Numbered from the stretch's first letter, positions 29,696 through 39,202 are shown. The stretch: 64,000 bases of DNA from Phycisphaerae bacterium (GCA_002702575.1 PAAJ01000012.1:41386-105385); one strand, 5' to 3'. A program made the numbers and translations. Notes: generated from the letters alone by a model not told the origin.

Positions 29696-31348
29696 TTGAC
29701 CTATACCGTCCTTGCACGTCGTTACAGATCCCGCACCTTCGATGAAGTCGTAGGGCAGGCCGCCGTTGCCAACACATTGAAGACGGCGATCGAGACGGAC
29801 CGGGTCGGGCACGCCTATCTCTTCTGCGGCACCCGGGGAGTCGGCAAGACCACCATGGCCAGGCTCTTCGCTGCGGCCATCAATGTGCCGGATTCGATCT
29901 CCAGTCCTGAGGAAACTCGCGATGCCATCATGCGAGGTGAGGATCTGGATGTCATCGAGATCGATGGTGCATCGAATCGTGGTGTTCAGGAAGCACGTGA
30001 TCTGATCGCGAATGCAGGGCTCGCGCCTGCTCGATGCCCGTACAAGGTCTACATCATCGATGAAGTTCACATGCTCACGACGGAGTCGTTCAATACGCTC
30101 CTGAAGACGATGGAGGAACCGCCTCCGCACGTGAAGTTCATTCTCTGTACGACCGAACCCAACAAGGTTCTGAGTACGATCCAGAGTCGATGCCAGAGAT
30201 TCGATTTCAAGCCGATTCCCTCCGCCAGTATTGCCGGGCACCTTCGAGATGTGCTCGATCGCGAGGGCGTTGAAGCTGCGGACGAAGTGGTTTCCAGAGT
30301 TGCTGAACTCGGAAACGGATCGATGCGCGATGCGTTGAGTGTCCTGGAGCGACTTCTTGCCGCAGGCCATCTCGCACTGGATTGCGAGACCGTCGATCAG
30401 GTCCTTGGGCTGCCTGATCAGCAGCGAGTAGCGTCCATTGTCGAAGCGGTGCTAGAAGGTGATCCAGGTCTGTCCTTGAAGCATTCCGCATCGTTGCTCG
30501 CCGATGGTTCGAGCCTGGAACAGGTTCTGGGAAGTCTCATCGATACCCTGAGAATCATGTTGCTGATGTCGACATGTGGTTCCGATACGGATCTTGTCGA
30601 GATTACGGAGACCAGTCGCTCCCAGCTCTCCGCACTGGTTGACCGCATGGATCCTCAGGGGATTCTTCATCTCCTGGCACTGTGTGAGCATGCATCTCGA
30701 TCGGCCCGTCTCTCCAGTTCGGCAAGAGCGGTCTTCGACGCCACGATCGTGCGGATGGCACTGGCTGACAATCTTCTTGATGTCCAGGCGGTCCTTGCAG
30801 GGCAATCGCCTACGGGTGCCGCGGCATTGCCGGAAAAAAAAACGGCTGACAAGCCTCTGATCAATGATCGGAAGCCGTCTGTACGAACGTCATCGGTGAC
30901 GCCTGATGCCGTGAAGCAGTCATCTGAACAATCCAAGGATCGTAGGGCTGAGCCACGAACGGAACAGCCGGTCGCAGCGACCTCGCTGAATCTCGAAGGC
31001 CTCTGGGAACGGACGAGATCCCTGGCTTCGAGTGCGGGCATGAAGGCCAAGATCGATTCATTCAGGCCGGTCGCCATGTCCGATGGTGTCCTCCAGCTGG
31101 AGGTTCGGACGGCAGGTGGTGGTGATTTTCTTCGAAGTACCGTCGGAACTCTGGAAGAGGTCGTTGCCGAAGCTGCGGGGATGACGCTGCGACTCGAAGT
31201 TCTGCCCGGCAATGAGCCGAAGCCCGCACCCGTTCGATCTTCCATGGAAGACTCCGTTCAGCAGGATCCGGCTGTTCGGCTGGCATCCGATTTGCTCGAG
31301 GCTGTTGTTGTTGAAGTAGAAACACCGGATCGGAAAAACGGGGCGTAA
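29696..31348 (+). CDS. dnaX: DNA polymerase III subunits gamma/tau
   Basis: TTG start; TYTVLARRYRSRTFDEVVGQ, GHAYLFCGTRGVGKTTMARLFA, DVIEIDGASNRGV, VYIIDEVHMLTTESFNTLLKTMEEPPPHVKFILCTTEPNKVLSTIQSRCQRFDF. Confidence 0.95.
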   Translation: MTYTVLARRYRSRTFDEVVGQAAVANTLKTAIETDRVGHAYLFCGTRGVGKTTMARLFAAAINVPDSISSPEETRDAIMRGEDLDVIEIDGASNRGVQEARDLIANAGLAPARCPYKVYIIDEVHMLTTESFNTLLKTMEEPPPHVKFILCTTEPNKVLSTIQSRCQRFDFKPIPSASIAGHLRDVLDREGVEAADEVVSRVAELGNGSMRDALSVLERLLAAGHLALDCETVDQVLGLPDQQRVASIVEAVLEGDPGLSLKHSASLLADGSSLEQVLGSLIDTLRIMLLMSTCGSDTDLVEITETSRSQLSALVDRMDPQGILHLLALCEHASRSARLSSSARAVFDATIVRMALADNLLDVQAVLAGQSPTGAAALPEKKTADKPLINDRKPSVRTSSVTPDAVKQSSEQSKDRRAEPRTEQPVAATSLNLEGLWERTRSLASSAGMKAKIDSFRPVAMSDGVLQLEVRTAGGGDFLRSTVGTLEEVVAEAAGMTLRLEVLPGNEPKPAPVRSSMEDSVQQDPAVRLASDLLEAVVVEVETPDRKNGA

Positions 31349-31363
31349 GGAGACGCATCACAC

Positions 31364-31735
31364 ATGTTTGATGGACTCAAGAATCTGGCTGGCATGGCTT
31401 CGATCATGAAGGACCTGCCGAAGATGCAGGCTCGACTCGAGGAAGTGAAGAAGGAACTCTCCTCTCTTCAGGTCGAAGCTGAAACAGGTGGTGGAGCCGT
31501 ACGAGTGGTTGCCACCGCGGAATTGAAGATTGAATCCATTCAGATCGATCCTGCGGTGATGGGCTCACTCATCGAGGCGGGTTCCCAGGAGGATCACCGC
31601 ATGGCGGAGGAGCTTGTCGCTGGCGCCGTGAATACCGCCATGGAGCGAGCCAAGGAGCTTGCCAAGGATCATCTGGCAGCCGCTGCGCGGGAGATGGGGC
31701 TTCCGACGCCTCCTGCTGGACTGCTCGGGTCCTAG
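31364..31735 (+). CDS. YbaB/EbfC family nucleoid-associated protein
   Basis: MFDGLKNLAGMASIMKDLPKMQARLEEVKKELSSLQVEAETGGGAVRVVATAELKIESIQIDP. Confidence 0.92.
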   Translation: MFDGLKNLAGMASIMKDLPKMQARLEEVKKELSSLQVEAETGGGAVRVVATAELKIESIQIDPAVMGSLIEAGSQEDHRMAEELVAGAVNTAMERAKELAKDHLAAAAREMGLPTPPAGLLGS

Positions 31736-31755
31736 TTTCTGGAGTACGGCTTCTC

Positions 31756-32418
31756 ATGTCACCTCAAGGTGGATTGCACGCATTTCCAGAACCGGTGGAT
31801 CGGTTGGTTCGCGAACTTGAGCGACTGCCGGGTATCGGTCGTCGGACAGCCACACGGTTGGCCTTTCATATTCTGAAGGATGACGGTGGGCATTCTCAAT
31901 CGCTCGCGGACGCCATTCGGGATGTGAAGGAACAGGTTTCCTGCTGTAGCACCTGCTATCAGTTGACCGATGTCGATCCATGTCGTCTCTGTTCCGATCC
32001 GAAACGAGATGCCTCGACCGTGCTCGTGATCGAGCAGCCGGGTGATCTCATGACATTCGAGGCGACGGGCATGTACCGGGGCATCTACCACGTCCTGGCT
32101 GGCCGCATTGATCCACTCGCTGGAATTGGTCCGGATGATCTCACGGTTCAATCCTTCCTTGACAGAGTCGACGATCCCGCCAGGAACGCACGCGGTATCA
32201 GGATCGAAGAGGTCATCCTGGGCCTCAATCCCAATCTGGAAGGTGACAGTACGACCTTGTATCTCGCTGAGGCACTTGAGCAGCGGGATGTGAGAGTCAC
32301 TCGGCTGGCTCGAGGGTTGCCGAGTGGTTCACAACTCGAATTCGCCAATACCGCCATCATTGCCGATGCGTTGCATGGTCGGCAGGGGCTGGCCGGTTCC
32401 GGTGATTCCAGTGCGTGA
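31756..32418 (+). CDS. recR: Recombination mediator protein RecR
   Basis: PVDRLVRELERLPGIGRRTATRLAFHIL, CSTCYQLTDVDPCRLC zinc motif, TOPRIM VLVIEQPGDLMTFEATGMYRGIYHVLAGRIDPLAGIGPDDL. Confidence 0.96.
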   Translation: MSPQGGLHAFPEPVDRLVRELERLPGIGRRTATRLAFHILKDDGGHSQSLADAIRDVKEQVSCCSTCYQLTDVDPCRLCSDPKRDASTVLVIEQPGDLMTFEATGMYRGIYHVLAGRIDPLAGIGPDDLTVQSFLDRVDDPARNARGIRIEEVILGLNPNLEGDSTTLYLAEALEQRDVRVTRLARGLPSGSQLEFANTAIIADALHGRQGLAGSGDSSA

Positions 32419-32475
32419 CGCTTTGTCATTCTTGATCGGTATGGCTGGCGTTATGATGGCATCGGAGCCCAGAAG

Positions 32476-33993
32476 ATGATGCGTTTCGATACATCACAGC
32501 AGATGAAACTTGGTCAGCAGATGAAGCTGAGTCCAAGGATGATCCAGTCCATGGAGATTCTCCAGATGCCGATTCTGGCCCTCCAGGAACGCATCGATCA
32601 GGAGCTTGAAACCAACATCGCTCTGGAAGTGAATGAGGAACAGGCTGCTGGTCCAACCGAGACGGATCGTGATCGGGACATTGAAAGCCAGGAAATGGTC
32701 GTCGGGGATACGACTCATGACGGCGCCGACGATTTTGCGAGGCTGGACTCGATGGAGAAGACCTATCGAGAGGCCTTTGACAATGAATATTCTTCAGGCA
32801 GCCTCTCGTCATCAAGGCTTTCGGGTGAGCGTGATGCCAAGATGGATGCCATGGCGAGCATCCGTGCTCGTGGCGAACGATTGTCCGAGCAGGTTCTTCA
32901 TCAATGGACGTTTGCCGAGGTCGATGAAGAGATCGGCCGTGCGGGTCGGATCATTCTCGAGTATCTCAATGATGATGGATTGCTCGAGGCCGATCTGGAG
33001 ACCATCCTCGAGCAGCGTGGTGGAAGTGAAGAGGCGAGGGGACTTGATCTCGACAGTTTCCAGGAGGCGCTGACAGCGATCCATCACTGGATCGAGCCGG
33101 CAGGACTGGCTGCTCGAAGCATCAAGGAGTGCTTGCTCCTTCAGGTTGATGCGTTGGAGCGGGCGAAGGATGCCGAGGAATCAGAGCCTTGGGAGGATGT
33201 CCGTCGACTCATTGATGGTCACATGGATGATCTCGTTCAGAATCGACTGCCTCGCATCGTTCAGGAGACCGGGCTGGACATGGACCGTGTCCGTGAGGCC
33301 ATGAACCTGATGCATCGTCTGGATCTGGCTCCGGGAAAGCGACTTGTCAGTGAGGACGTGAAGCCCATTCTGCCGGATGTCATCGTGGAGTATGACGAAG
33401 AGAATGATGCCTACATTGCTGCTTTGTGCGACGGTGTGATTCCACCACTTCGAGTCTCACCACGATACGAGGAGATGTCGAAGGACAAGGAGTTCGACAA
33501 GGAGACCCGTGAGTTTCTGGGCCGGAGCGTCGGAAATGCACGCTGGATCATCGAATCGATCAATCAACGGAAGAACTCGTTGTTGCGTGTAGTCAATGTC
33601 GTTCTCACCAGGCAGCGTGAGTACTTCGACATTGGTCCTCAGCAGTTGAAGCCACTTCCGATGGTGGAAGTAGCGGATCAATTGGGGATCCATGTGGCGA
33701 CGGTCAGTCGAGCAGTGGCCGACAAGTGGATGCAGACGCCACGAGGTATTGTTCCTCTTCGTCGCTTCTTCTCCGGAGGAACCGAGACGGCTACTGGCGA
33801 AAACATGAGCTGGGAGGCGGTCAAGGCGGTCCTTCAGGAAATCGTCGCGGCCGAAGACAAGTCCCATCCCCTGAGTGACGAGGCGATCGCCGCAGAGCTC
33901 AAGGAGCGGGGGATCGACATCGCTCGCCGAACGGTTGTGAAGTATCGACAGCAGCTGGGCATTCCACCCGGCAGGCTTCGCAAGCAGTATTGA
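32476..33993 (+). CDS. rpoN: RNA polymerase sigma-54 factor
   Basis: QQMKLSPRMIQSMEILQMPILALQERIDQELETN; DQLGIHVATVSRAVADKWMQTPRGIVPLRRFFSGG; RpoN-box-like ARRTVVKYRQQLGIPPGRLRK. Confidence 0.96.
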   Translation: MMRFDTSQQMKLGQQMKLSPRMIQSMEILQMPILALQERIDQELETNIALEVNEEQAAGPTETDRDRDIESQEMVVGDTTHDGADDFARLDSMEKTYREAFDNEYSSGSLSSSRLSGERDAKMDAMASIRARGERLSEQVLHQWTFAEVDEEIGRAGRIILEYLNDDGLLEADLETILEQRGGSEEARGLDLDSFQEALTAIHHWIEPAGLAARSIKECLLLQVDALERAKDAEESEPWEDVRRLIDGHMDDLVQNRLPRIVQETGLDMDRVREAMNLMHRLDLAPGKRLVSEDVKPILPDVIVEYDEENDAYIAALCDGVIPPLRVSPRYEEMSKDKEFDKETREFLGRSVGNARWIIESINQRKNSLLRVVNVVLTRQREYFDIGPQQLKPLPMVEVADQLGIHVATVSRAVADKWMQTPRGIVPLRRFFSGGTETATGENMSWEAVKAVLQEIVAAEDKSHPLSDEAIAAELKERGIDIARRTVVKYRQQLGIPPGRLRKQY

Positions 33994-33996
33994 CAA

Positions 33997-34572
33997 TCAG
34001 ATCGAGGTGATCTCATCGACCTTCTTGGACACGATCTGATCGATCTGGGCCACCCGACCTTTGGTGGCATCGTCAATATTCGACTTCGCAGCCTTGCCCT
34101 GATCTTCGGACATCGTGCTGTTCTTGTCCTTGACGAGCGAGTCGATCTGCTTCTGGGCATCCCGGCGTTCATTCCGGATGGCGACCTTGGAGTCTTCGCC
34201 CATCTTCTTGGCCTGGGTGGCAAGCTGATTTCGGCGTTCGGCAGACGGTGACGGTACGGCAATCCGCACGGTATCGCCGTCGACTGTTGGATTCAGGCCC
34301 AGATCGGATGACTCGATGGTCTTCACGATGCTGCTCTTCGAAGAAGGATCGAATGGCTTGACGAGAAGCTGTGTCGGCTCGGGAACGCTGATGGCGGCAA
34401 GGTCCCGCAGGTCCGTGCTCGAGCCGTAGTAATCCACTTTCAGGTACTCGATCAGAGCCGTAGAGGCTCGGCCGGTGCGGATGCCGCGAAGTTCCTTCGT
34501 GAGGTAATCGACGGCCTTGTCCATGCCCTGCTCGGCAGACTTGAGTATTGATTTCTCGTCCATCTTGTTCAC
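33997..34572 (-). CDS. frr: Ribosome recycling factor
   Basis: ELRGIRTGRASTALIEYLKVDYYGSSTDLRDLAAISVPEPTQLLVKPFD, SDLGLNPTVDGDTVRIAVPSPSAERRNQL. Confidence 0.96.
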   Translation of the reverse strand: MNKMDEKSILKSAEQGMDKAVDYLTKELRGIRTGRASTALIEYLKVDYYGSSTDLRDLAAISVPEPTQLLVKPFDPSSKSSIVKTIESSDLGLNPTVDGDTVRIAVPSPSAERRNQLATQAKKMGEDSKVAIRNERRDAQKQIDSLVKDKNSTMSEDQGKAAKSNIDDATKGRVAQIDQIVSKKVDEITSI

Positions 34573-34614
34573 TCCACGTTTCTATGCGGAAGGCGGTGCT
34601 TCCGACTCATGTCG

Positions 34615-35370
34615 TCAGGTGCTGACCGGGCTGGGATTGCTGGATGCGTTGGCATTCACGAGCGTTCCGATGTTGTCGCCCTGAACGACTCGTCGGATAT
34701 TGCCTTTTTCGTGGTAGTTGAAGACCACGATCGGCAGATTGTGCTCCATGCACATGGACATGGCGGTGATGTCCATGACGCCGAGTTGCAGTTCGACGGC
34801 CTCACGGAAACTGAGTTGCTGGTACTTGGTGGCATCAGGGTTCTTCTTCGGGTCGCTCGTGTAGATGCCATCCACCTTCGTGGCCTTGAGAAGCACGTCG
34901 CAATTGAGTTCCGTTGCCCGCAGTGATGCACAGGTGTCGGTGGTGAAGAAGGGGTTCCCCGTTCCTGCCGAGAGGATCAGGACCCGGCCTTTCTCGAAAT
35001 GTCGAAGGGCTCGCTTGCGGATGAATGATTCCGCCAGGGCGGGCAGGGAGATGGCCGACATCAGTCTGGCAGGCTGGCCCATCTGCTCAAGCCGTTCCTT
35101 CAGGGCCATGCCATTCATGACGGTGCCGAGCATGCCCATGTAGTCGGCGGTGGACTGGTCGATTTCAAGCCTTGCGGCCAGATCAGCACCACGGATGATA
35201 TTGCCGCCTCCAGTCACGACTGCGATCTGAGCTCCCGTCTTCGCCGCGTCTGCGATCTCATTGGCGATATGCGAGAGTGATTCCGGGTCGATCCCGGACT
35301 CCCCAGGTCGGCAGAAACTCTCGCCGCTGATTTTGAGCAGCACTCGGCGATACGGTGATGAACCTGCCAT
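34615..35370 (-). CDS. pyrH: UMP kinase
   Basis: YRRVLLKISGESF, VVTGGGNIIRG, DYMGMLGTVMNGMALKERLE, GRVLILSAGTGNPFFTTDTCASLRATELNCDVLLKATKVDGIYTSDPKKNP. Confidence 0.96.
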   Translation of the reverse strand: MAGSSPYRRVLLKISGESFCRPGESGIDPESLSHIANEIADAAKTGAQIAVVTGGGNIIRGADLAARLEIDQSTADYMGMLGTVMNGMALKERLEQMGQPARLMSAISLPALAESFIRKRALRHFEKGRVLILSAGTGNPFFTTDTCASLRATELNCDVLLKATKVDGIYTSDPKKNPDATKYQQLSFREAVELQLGVMDITAMSMCMEHNLPIVVFNYHEKGNIRRVVQGDNIGTLVNANASSNPSPVST

Positions 35371-35569
35371 TGAGCAATCCTTTCGGGAGGGCATTGGACC
35401 CGCAACCGGCGGGTTGGTCAAGGCGAATGGAAAAGGGGGTCCATCTGGTGGCCCCTCATGCCGGGAATCAGGTTTCTGATCATTCCCGGGAGGAACATCT
35501 CAGCGGGATGGAGAGTAGGCTGGGATGGGCTCCGTCCCTGGTCGCCAGCGGTTCGTATCGAGGTACCCC

Positions 35570-36514
35570 ATGCGTCTCCCAGATCGCAAACAAGTCGAAC
35601 AGTCCGAGCAGCTTCGTCGGGAAGTGATGAAGCGGAAGCTCTGGCAGTTGATTGCGATCGCAGCGGCATGTTCGCTCCTGTTCCATGTGGGGGCCATGAT
35701 CTATCTGGGCTTGATCCAGCGGGCCGGCCCGCCCGGTCAGGTGGTCGAGATGGTGGTCGAGTTTCCGACTTCCCGTGTCGTCGAGGAACTCACTTCGATG
35801 TCCAATACCGAGCTTTCCGAGCCGGATCAGCAATCCAACTCGGAGCTTGATCAGCTTCTGGAGCCGGAGACGCCATCACCCCAGGAATCCTCTGCTGCGC
35901 AGCTCTCCGAATCGGATGTCGGTGCAACGCCTGTCATGGGAGGCGCCGGGAGCAGGGGGGTCAGCGGCCAGAGCGCGCTCGGCGGTGCCGGCGGAGCGGC
36001 ATCCTTCTTCGGGATCTCGAGCAAGGGTGAGCGATTCGCGTACATCGTCGACAAGTCGGGTTCGATGTCGCGTCAGAAGATGGCGCTGGCGACTTCGGAA
36101 CTGATGAGGTCGGTCAGAAGCCTCCCGGATTATGCCTCCTTCTTCGTGGTGTTCTTCTCGAGCAGCATGGACCTGCCTTCCTGGCAGAAAAACTGGGTCC
36201 GTGCCAGGCAGAAGGAATTCACGGCCCTCTCAAGATGGGTTTCCGGAATCGATACAGGCGGAAGTACCGAGCCGCTCGGTTCGTTCCGTCGTGTGCTTGG
36301 TTTGAACCCCAAGCCCGATGTCATCTATTTCCTGACTGATGGCGAAGTCTACGGAGTGACCGCTGAGGAAATCGCCAATCTCAACAGGCGTGGTCAGCCT
36401 ACGGTGATCAATACGATTGCCTATGCGACACAGCAGAGCCAGCAGCTCCTCGAGCAGATCGCCCGTGAGTCCGGTGGGGTCTATCGATTCGTTCCCGTCA
36501 GGACTGCACCATGA
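35570..36514 (+). CDS. Membrane-anchored VWA-domain protein with TonB/TolA-like SxxxH transmembrane motif
   Basis: N-in TM LWQLIAIAAACSLLFHVGAMIYLGL; VWA MIDAS IVDKSGSMS ... DTGGST ... YFLTDGE; start of the ExbB/ExbD operon. Confidence 0.85.
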   Translation: MRLPDRKQVEQSEQLRREVMKRKLWQLIAIAAACSLLFHVGAMIYLGLIQRAGPPGQVVEMVVEFPTSRVVEELTSMSNTELSEPDQQSNSELDQLLEPETPSPQESSAAQLSESDVGATPVMGGAGSRGVSGQSALGGAGGAASFFGISSKGERFAYIVDKSGSMSRQKMALATSELMRSVRSLPDYASFFVVFFSSSMDLPSWQKNWVRARQKEFTALSRWVSGIDTGGSTEPLGSFRRVLGLNPKPDVIYFLTDGEVYGVTAEEIANLNRRGQPTVINTIAYATQQSQQLLEQIARESGGVYRFVPVRTAP

Positions 36515-37617
36515 TTGTTCTCTTGTCAGCCTGGCTTGGTCTCAGTCTCTCTCTGGGTCTCGATGTCATCGATCTGAGAGGTGATCGTGGTGAGTTGAAG
36601 GGTTCCATTCTCTCCTCGGACGAGTCATCGCTCCGCTATGAAGATCAGGACGGCAATCGTCAGCGTGTGGCCTGGGATCTGGTTCGGGATATCAGGCTTG
36701 ATGACGATGCTCAGCCAACCGCGATGATGAAGACGCAGTTGAAGCGTGCTGATGACATCTGGCGAGCGCGTTCGCGGCTTCAGCGTGGAGATGTTCTTCT
36801 GGCGGAGCCGTTGTTCGAGAGGCTCTTCCGTCCATCCGCCCAGAATCGAGATGAGACCTCTCTGATCATCGCAGAGGGGCTGCTTCGTTGTCGTCTGAGT
36901 CGGGGTCGTCTCGTGGATTCGATTCTGCCTGCACTGGAAACGATGAGATTGAAGCGACTTGGTGTCGAGACCGATCGGTATGCACAGATGGGCATTCTGA
37001 GTGATCCGGAATCGCAGCTGTGCATCTACCTTCCCCCGGCCTGGGGCCATGAACGTGTCGGGCCTCGAGTGCTCGCTCAGATCGACGAATGGGATGCGGG
37101 TGGGGACGACTCGCTGGCCGAGATCGCCAGGGCCTACCGGATTCTGGCAGCCCATCCTTCGGGACTGATTCCGCTTGATGTTCTCGATGGGCAGGACTGG
37201 TCCAAGGGCCCCGGAATCGAACTGCTGACGCTTGCGCTGGAATCCCGTTCAGAGTCTTCGGAACAACGGCGAACTGCGCGAGATCGCCTTCGGCAGATGT
37301 TCAAGAAGGCATCCGTCTGGAATCGACCATGGCTGCGTTACATCCTTGGTGTTTCTCTCCTTCTGGAACCCGGTGAAGGGATGAGAAGAAAGGGTCTGGT
37401 CGAGTTGGCCTGGCTGCCGGCATTTCACGCAGAAACACATCCCTATCTGGCTGGGAGGGCGATGGCTATGATGGCCGCCGAACTGGAACGCCAGGGCGAG
37501 ACGCGGTCAGCGACCATGCTTCGGCAGGAACTGCTTGCCATCTATGGAGATCATCCGGCGTTTCAATCGGGAACACTCGAGGATGATCGTCAATCAAGTA
37601 AGGAACCGAATCAATGA
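36511..37617 (+). CDS. Exported protein of unknown function
   Basis: ATGA overlap with the previous gene; MIVLLSAWLGLSLSLGLDVIDLRGDRGELKGSILSSDESSLRYEDQDGNRQRVAWD... Confidence 0.75.
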   Translation: MIVLLSAWLGLSLSLGLDVIDLRGDRGELKGSILSSDESSLRYEDQDGNRQRVAWDLVRDIRLDDDAQPTAMMKTQLKRADDIWRARSRLQRGDVLLAEPLFERLFRPSAQNRDETSLIIAEGLLRCRLSRGRLVDSILPALETMRLKRLGVETDRYAQMGILSDPESQLCIYLPPAWGHERVGPRVLAQIDEWDAGGDDSLAEIARAYRILAAHPSGLIPLDVLDGQDWSKGPGIELLTLALESRSESSEQRRTARDRLRQMFKKASVWNRPWLRYILGVSLLLEPGEGMRRKGLVELAWLPAFHAETHPYLAGRAMAMMAAELERQGETRSATMLRQELLAIYGDHPAFQSGTLEDDRQSSKEPNQ

Positions 37618-38357
37618 TGATTGTGCCGTGCAACTTGCTTCCATGGCTTGCCGTCGGGGCGCCTGTCGTCGAAATGCCAGCTGCTCGAACATGGTGGGAT
37701 ACCGTCATGGATGGTGGCCTGGTCGGGTTCATCATCATCGGTCTGAGCATCATCGCACTGGCGCTCTGCATCATTCATTTCATACAGATTCGGCGGGCAT
37801 CCCTGCTGCCCGCAGACCAGCTCGATGCCATCGATCGGCATCTGGTCGCTGGAGATGTCGAAGGTGCAACGGCCTATTGTCTTGATCCTGCCAACGACAG
37901 TTTTCTGACTCGTGTCATGGCAGCAGGTCTTTCGAGGTACCAGGCTTCGGCGTTCGGTGTCTTCGAGATCAAGAACACCATCGAGGAGGCCGGACAGGAC
38001 CAGGCGGCTCGTCTCTACAGGTCAACGGATGGTCTTGGTGTCATCGGAACCATTGCGCCTCTGTTGGGTCTTCTGGGGACAGTCGTCGGCATGGTGGGGG
38101 CATTCGAATCCATGTCCATGAGTGGTGGCTCGAACTACGAGCAACTGGCCGCCAACATCAGCATGGCTCTGGTCACGACACTCATGGGGTTGTCGCTGGC
38201 GATTCCCTGTGTAGCGCTCTTTACGTGGTTTCGAAACAGGATTGATGCACTTGCCTCCGAAGCGGGCCGGCAGGTGGAACGTCTTGTTACGCATCTGGAG
38301 AGTGGGGCAATCGTGGATTCCAAACTGGCGAGCAATCCTCAGGGCAGGAACAGCTGA
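37614..38357 (+). CDS. exbB: MotA/TolQ/ExbB proton-channel family protein
   Basis: GVIGTIAPLLGLLGTVVGMVGAFESM...ISMALVTTLMGLSLAIPCVALFTWFRNRID. Confidence 0.92.
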   Translation: MMIVPCNLLPWLAVGAPVVEMPAARTWWDTVMDGGLVGFIIIGLSIIALALCIIHFIQIRRASLLPADQLDAIDRHLVAGDVEGATAYCLDPANDSFLTRVMAAGLSRYQASAFGVFEIKNTIEEAGQDQAARLYRSTDGLGVIGTIAPLLGLLGTVVGMVGAFESMSMSGGSNYEQLAANISMALVTTLMGLSLAIPCVALFTWFRNRIDALASEAGRQVERLVTHLESGAIVDSKLASNPQGRNS

Positions 38358-38776
38358 TGCGATTCTCGCCACATGGAAAACGCGACAGGCGGCTGATCGT
38401 CGAGTTGACCTCGATGGTCGACATCGTCTTCCTGTTGATCATTTTCTTCATGGTGACATCGGACTTCGCAAGAGATGCTCGAGCTGAAGTGGATCTGCCG
38501 CGTTTGCAGGGAGAGCAGTCGGGCGACTCTGAGGAGGCTGGATTGTTCATCAACATCGATGCCTCCGGGAACATCATTCTTTCGACTTCGGAATCGCCTG
38601 TGACAATCGAGCAGTTGCGAGCACGGCTGGCCGTCATGGTCCGGGAGGAGTTCTCGCCGAAGGTCACTGTTCGTGCGGATCGAGAGGCATCGATCGTTCG
38701 ATTCAATGAAGTCATTCTCGCGCTGGATGAAAGTGGTATTTCTTCTGCACGCATCGCGACCGAGGTACCTCGCTAG
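38357..38776 (+). CDS. exbD: ExbD/TolR family biopolymer transport protein (copy 1)
   Basis: RRLIVELTSMVDIVFLLIIFFMVTSDFARDARAEVDLPRLQ with the conserved TM Asp. Confidence 0.92.
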   Translation: MRFSPHGKRDRRLIVELTSMVDIVFLLIIFFMVTSDFARDARAEVDLPRLQGEQSGDSEEAGLFINIDASGNIILSTSESPVTIEQLRARLAVMVREEFSPKVTVRADREASIVRFNEVILALDESGISSARIATEVPR

Positions 38777-38782
38777 ATCATC

Positions 38783-39202
38783 ATGAAATTCACCACGAGA
38801 CAGCATCGAGCAGGAAACAGGCTGGCCATGAACATGACCAGCATGATCGATGTCACCTTTCTGCTTCTCGTGTACTTCATGGTTTCGACCGTACTGGCGA
38901 GTCCTGAAGACAGGTTGACGCCGACGATTCGCACTCAGAAGGAAGCCGCCAGTGGCAGCGATGCGGATTTTCAGCCTCAGATCGTTGATGTCATGCTCTT
39001 TGATGGGAAGCCCGTCTATCGACTTGGTCAACTGGATATCCGTTCTGCCACGGAGTTGACACAGCGACTCTCGAACCTTCCGACGGAACTTGGAGTATTC
39101 ATCCGAGGGGGGGAAGGTGTTTCGGTCGGATTTACCATGGCGGCTGTCCAGGCGGCGCGTGACGCCGGCTTCGATCAGGTGACCTATGTTCCACTTGATT
39201 AG
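38783..39202 (+). CDS. exbD: ExbD/TolR family biopolymer transport protein (copy 2)
   Basis: NRLAMNMTSMIDVTFLLLVYFMVSTVLASPEDRLTP; conserved TM Asp; QAARDAGFDQVTYVPLD C-terminus. Confidence 0.9.
   Translation: MKFTTRQHRAGNRLAMNMTSMIDVTFLLLVYFMVSTVLASPEDRLTPTIRTQKEAASGSDADFQPQIVDVMLFDGKPVYRLGQLDIRSATELTQRLSNLPTELGVFIRGGEGVSVGFTMAAVQAARDAGFDQVTYVPLD

Noticed and set aside
29358-29777. ORFs 29358..29669 (+) and 29451..29777 (-) over the SRP RNA region
   Set aside because: The region is better explained by a structured RNA and the start of dnaX.
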